From Dendrobium chrysotoxum (Eukaryota > Streptophyta > Magnoliopsida > Asparagales > Orchidaceae), in assembly GCA_019925795.1 (NCBI GenBank), contig CM034300.1, forward strand, positions 69,791,021 to 69,855,020: 64,000 bases of DNA, written 5' to 3'. Made by a program: the position numbers and the translations under genes. The stretch's first letter is position 1, and every line of letters begins with the position of its first letter. Below the pieces are notes generated by a model. That model saw only the letters and a program-made list of their open reading frames with translations. It was not told the origin of the DNA and ran no database searches. Positions 61,290 to 64,000 of this stretch are shown one piece after another.

Positions 61290-64000
61290 TGTTGACCTCT
61301 GGATCATAGCCGAAAGAAAGCCAGAATACGTACCAAAATATCGCACAAATTCTGCAAAAATCCCGCTGAGATACTGTTCCTTCGGCACCGTTCGCGTCAT
61401 TTCTCGAAGTCTCGCCTCGGCAAAGCTGCCCTTTGCGTCTTTAAAACGAGAGCGAAGCTCTCTCCTTCGCAGCACACACACGCAGAAACTTCCTCTTCCC
61501 GTAACTTCTTCCTTTCGCGATCTTCTTCTCCCCACTCGCGAATCTCCCAGCAAACCTCCGCCTCCTTCCCTTAGCCTGCGACTGAACTCGATCGCAAGCT
61601 CTGACTCCTCCTTACCCGTCGCCAACACCAGGAGCTACTTCCGATCCCCTGCTCTCCCGCGACCACACTCCCGTCGAGCTCCTCCGCTAGATCCGAACCC
61701 AAACCCCCTCTGCCCGATACCTCCATCTCCTCTCTGACCCAGCTCCCATAGCCGAGAGCTTCACCTCGCCTCTCTATCCCGACGCCCAAGCCCTACGTCC
61801 GATCGGCCAGATCTCCTACCCGTCGGATCTCAAGCCTTGTCCGAACCCCAGGCGACCGAACTCCTCTCTGCTAAGCCACCTACCCGATCTCCCTTTGCAG
61901 TGCTGCCTCTAATCCCCTCCAACCCGACGCCTCTAAACTCCTCAAGCCAACCTCATCCGACCCATTAAGTAGCCCAAACATTCTACTATAGGTAAAATTT
62001 TATTAAGGTATTCTTGTGATCACATTTCTTAGTAGATTGTTATTCACGAATTGCTATTTTAAGTATAATAATAATAATAGTAAATATTACTATTATTATC
62101 AGTAATGATAATAATAAAAATTACTATTAATATTATTATAACTAATTAAATCTTATTATTAATTATGTTTAATTACTATTAATTATATTTAATTGTAATT
62201 AGTTGTAATTAATTATTATTTAATCATAGTTAATAATAATTAATTATCTTTAATTATGATTAATTATAATCAATTGTGATTATTTACAATTAGTAATAAT
62301 AAAGTGCCCTTGCCTCGGTCCACGAGCCCGTACCGCCGTCCACTTGCAAAGGTATGATTTCTAAACCTAGATTCCCTTCTCGTCGTTGGCGGCGAGCTAG
62401 CAAACCCCTCACGCGCTCACGTAGCGTAGTGGGGAGGGAAACTAGCGCGACGCCTACGACGAGGCGGGCAATCGCCTTAAACCCCGCCCTCGACGCTTGC
62501 GACGAACCGGCAAACCCCCTACGCGCTCACGTAGCGTAGTAGGGCGGGAAACCGGTGCGACGCTCGCAACGAGGTGGGTAACCCCGGACCGCTCATGTAG
62601 CGTGAAGGGGAACAAAATTAAGTACCCATACGTGGGGAAATCCTCCTGCTTTCTTTGCAACAGGTGCCCAAGACCCCTAAACGCTCATGTAGCGGGCGGG
62701 GATTGAAGAAATTTTGCTGCCGTGGTGTCTACGGACATCTACCTGAAGCGTGCACGTCGCGTGGAGGGGAAGGCAGCCTCTTGGTTTTTCCCCTAAACGG
62801 GGGAGACGCCGGGAGGGTGCCGAATTTTTCAGTGGACCGTGGACCTAACTTGAACAAAATTTGGGCATACAAGGACTATATTTGAACATCAAGTGGACTT
62901 AATTCAAGACTCAAATAATCAACATTAATTGAACTTGAACCTCCACATTTAATAACAAGTGACTTGAACTTCATTCGAACTTGTGAAGACTTGAACAAAA
63001 CATTAGACATTTGGAACTCAAGTCAAAACTTGAACCAAAGGAGACTTGGACTCGAAACAAGTGACAACGAATTGGATTCAAACTGAACTCAAAAGGGAAC
63101 AAATGTGGACAACAAGGACTTGTGTCTTGAACTCAAGTGAACCAGTTGAGGACCAAAGGTTGAACTCAATATGACTATAGGGGACCAGGCTTGAAAGCTT
63201 TCGAACAGCACAGAACATATTTTGAACTCAAATGAATTTAGCAAGGGACCCAACTAAACTGCAAAAGGCTTGAATTAGAGCTCAAAGTTGAACATGAACT
63301 TGAACTCAACATGGTTTGAATTCAAATAAGCGACAACAGGGAACTGGACATACAAGACTTGAACTTATAATTTGAACTCGGGCTATACAACATCAAGGGG
63401 TATTTGGGACTTGAACTTACAAGTATTTGACTCAAATCTGAATGAACTCAATGTAATTACATTGGACATAGAATTTGAACCTGCATTGCAAACTCAAACT
63501 GAATTTAAGTTCAAAATCGACTTGAATGTTCAAAAGGAGTCTGGACTTGAATCAAATACAAGGAGACTTGAACAATCCAAAGGGAACATGAAATGATTGT
63601 GACATTTGATATAGCATTCAGATCAAATCAACAAATAGAGCTAGACTCATGACATCTGATGCTACTCATCTCCAAGCAATAATTAAGTGACTTGTGATAA
63701 ATGAATCTTCAAATGTCACTTTCTTGCAGGCAAATCTGAAGAGGCATCAATCAATTTGAGGTCATTGATAGGGGATAAGTAACGATCAATGTCAAGCAAA
63801 TAAAGCACAGCAATATCTTACAAGTTCTGAAGATTGAAGTGCTATGAGTATAACAAGCCTGCATGAAGAAATCTTTGATGGATATAACTCAGTCGGTAGT
63901 CAACATCAACAGACTAGCAAACCAACTGCAAACATATTATAAGGATGAGAGTCCTTTGCAAGCATACAAAGTTGAGGGAAAAGCTCACATAGCATTCAGC
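61290..64000 (+). repeat. 3' LTR of element B, first 2.7 kb
   Basis: Near copy of 44362-47070: GC-rich head, AT-rich island (62045-62305), donor-like site near 62352, hairpin array (62405-62702) and GAACTT tract (62835-63600). The few differences are mainly C/T and G/A. The end and the right target duplication are outside the window. Confidence 0.95.

Larger units (their letters stand above)
44362..64000 (+). mobile_element. Element B: Tat-type Ty3/gypsy retrotransposon without antisense PMD gene, right end beyond the window
   Basis: 5' LTR 44362-49553, PBS, gag-pol with four breaks, a short spacer with three long hairpins, PPT and the first 2.7 kb of the 3' LTR (61290-64000). The two LTRs are closely similar over the visible part. 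Its protein sequence is clearly related to A over the whole length, but its LTR head and middle belong to the subfamily of D. Only 2.5 kb separate pol from the 3' LTR, against 4.7 kb in A, because the PMD gene is missing. Confidence 0.95.

Noticed and set aside
1..64000. rRNA, tRNA or snRNA genes
   Set aside because: The only tRNA-related sequences I see are the two primer-binding sites, which are complements of a tRNA 3' end, not genes.

Overview
This window is plant nuclear heterochromatin built from nested, very large Ty3/gypsy (Metaviridae) LTR retrotransposons of the Tat/Retand/Ogre type. The assignment rests on a primer-binding site complementary to tRNA-Arg, ~5 kb LTRs, a polyprotein of Gag, protease, RT, RNase H, a second archaeal-type RNase H and integrase, no chromodomain, and an extra gene on the opposite strand between integrase and the 3' LTR. 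Spliceosomal signals, a PIF/Harbinger-like MITE and a decayed Ty1/copia remnant also point to a plant, probably a seed plant with a large genome. The species cannot be named.

Layout. 1-6826 is the 3' end of element C: an open antisense plant-mobile-domain (PMD) gene running off the left edge, a polypurine tract, and a 3' LTR (1706-6826). C lies inside the LTR of an older relative, element D, whose remaining LTR is 6827-12649. 12650-20591 is the older host segment. It holds two candidate exons of an unidentified gene (13039-13155 and 17039-17118, both in phase with good splice sites), a degenerate copia RNase H region (15700-16310) and a MITE (18351-18921). 20592-44304 is element A, complete (23.7 kb) and flanked by the 5-bp target duplication CCTAC. 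After 57 bp of host DNA, element B begins at 44362; its 3' LTR (from 61290) runs off the right edge. All elements and the host exons read on the plus strand.

A and B have closely similar LTR pairs, so both are young, yet each polyprotein is broken, and at different places. In A there are stops at 28114 and 29158 and a double frameshift near 31170-31243. In B there is a frameshift near 51085 and stops at 54767, 56852 and 57251. The antisense PMD reading frame is open in both A and C. B has lost it.

The least explained structures are these. (1) Every LTR carries an array of 4 to 8 short two-part hairpins just after an AT-rich island, with compensatory base changes between copies and families. 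(2) Long perfect hairpins with AATAAA on both strands lie between the convergent pol and antisense genes. (3) A TACTAAC branch-point/acceptor site sits immediately before the gag ATG, with conserved donor-like sites in the LTR upstream. (4) The antisense PMD gene itself has two predicted short introns and a coiled-coil tail.
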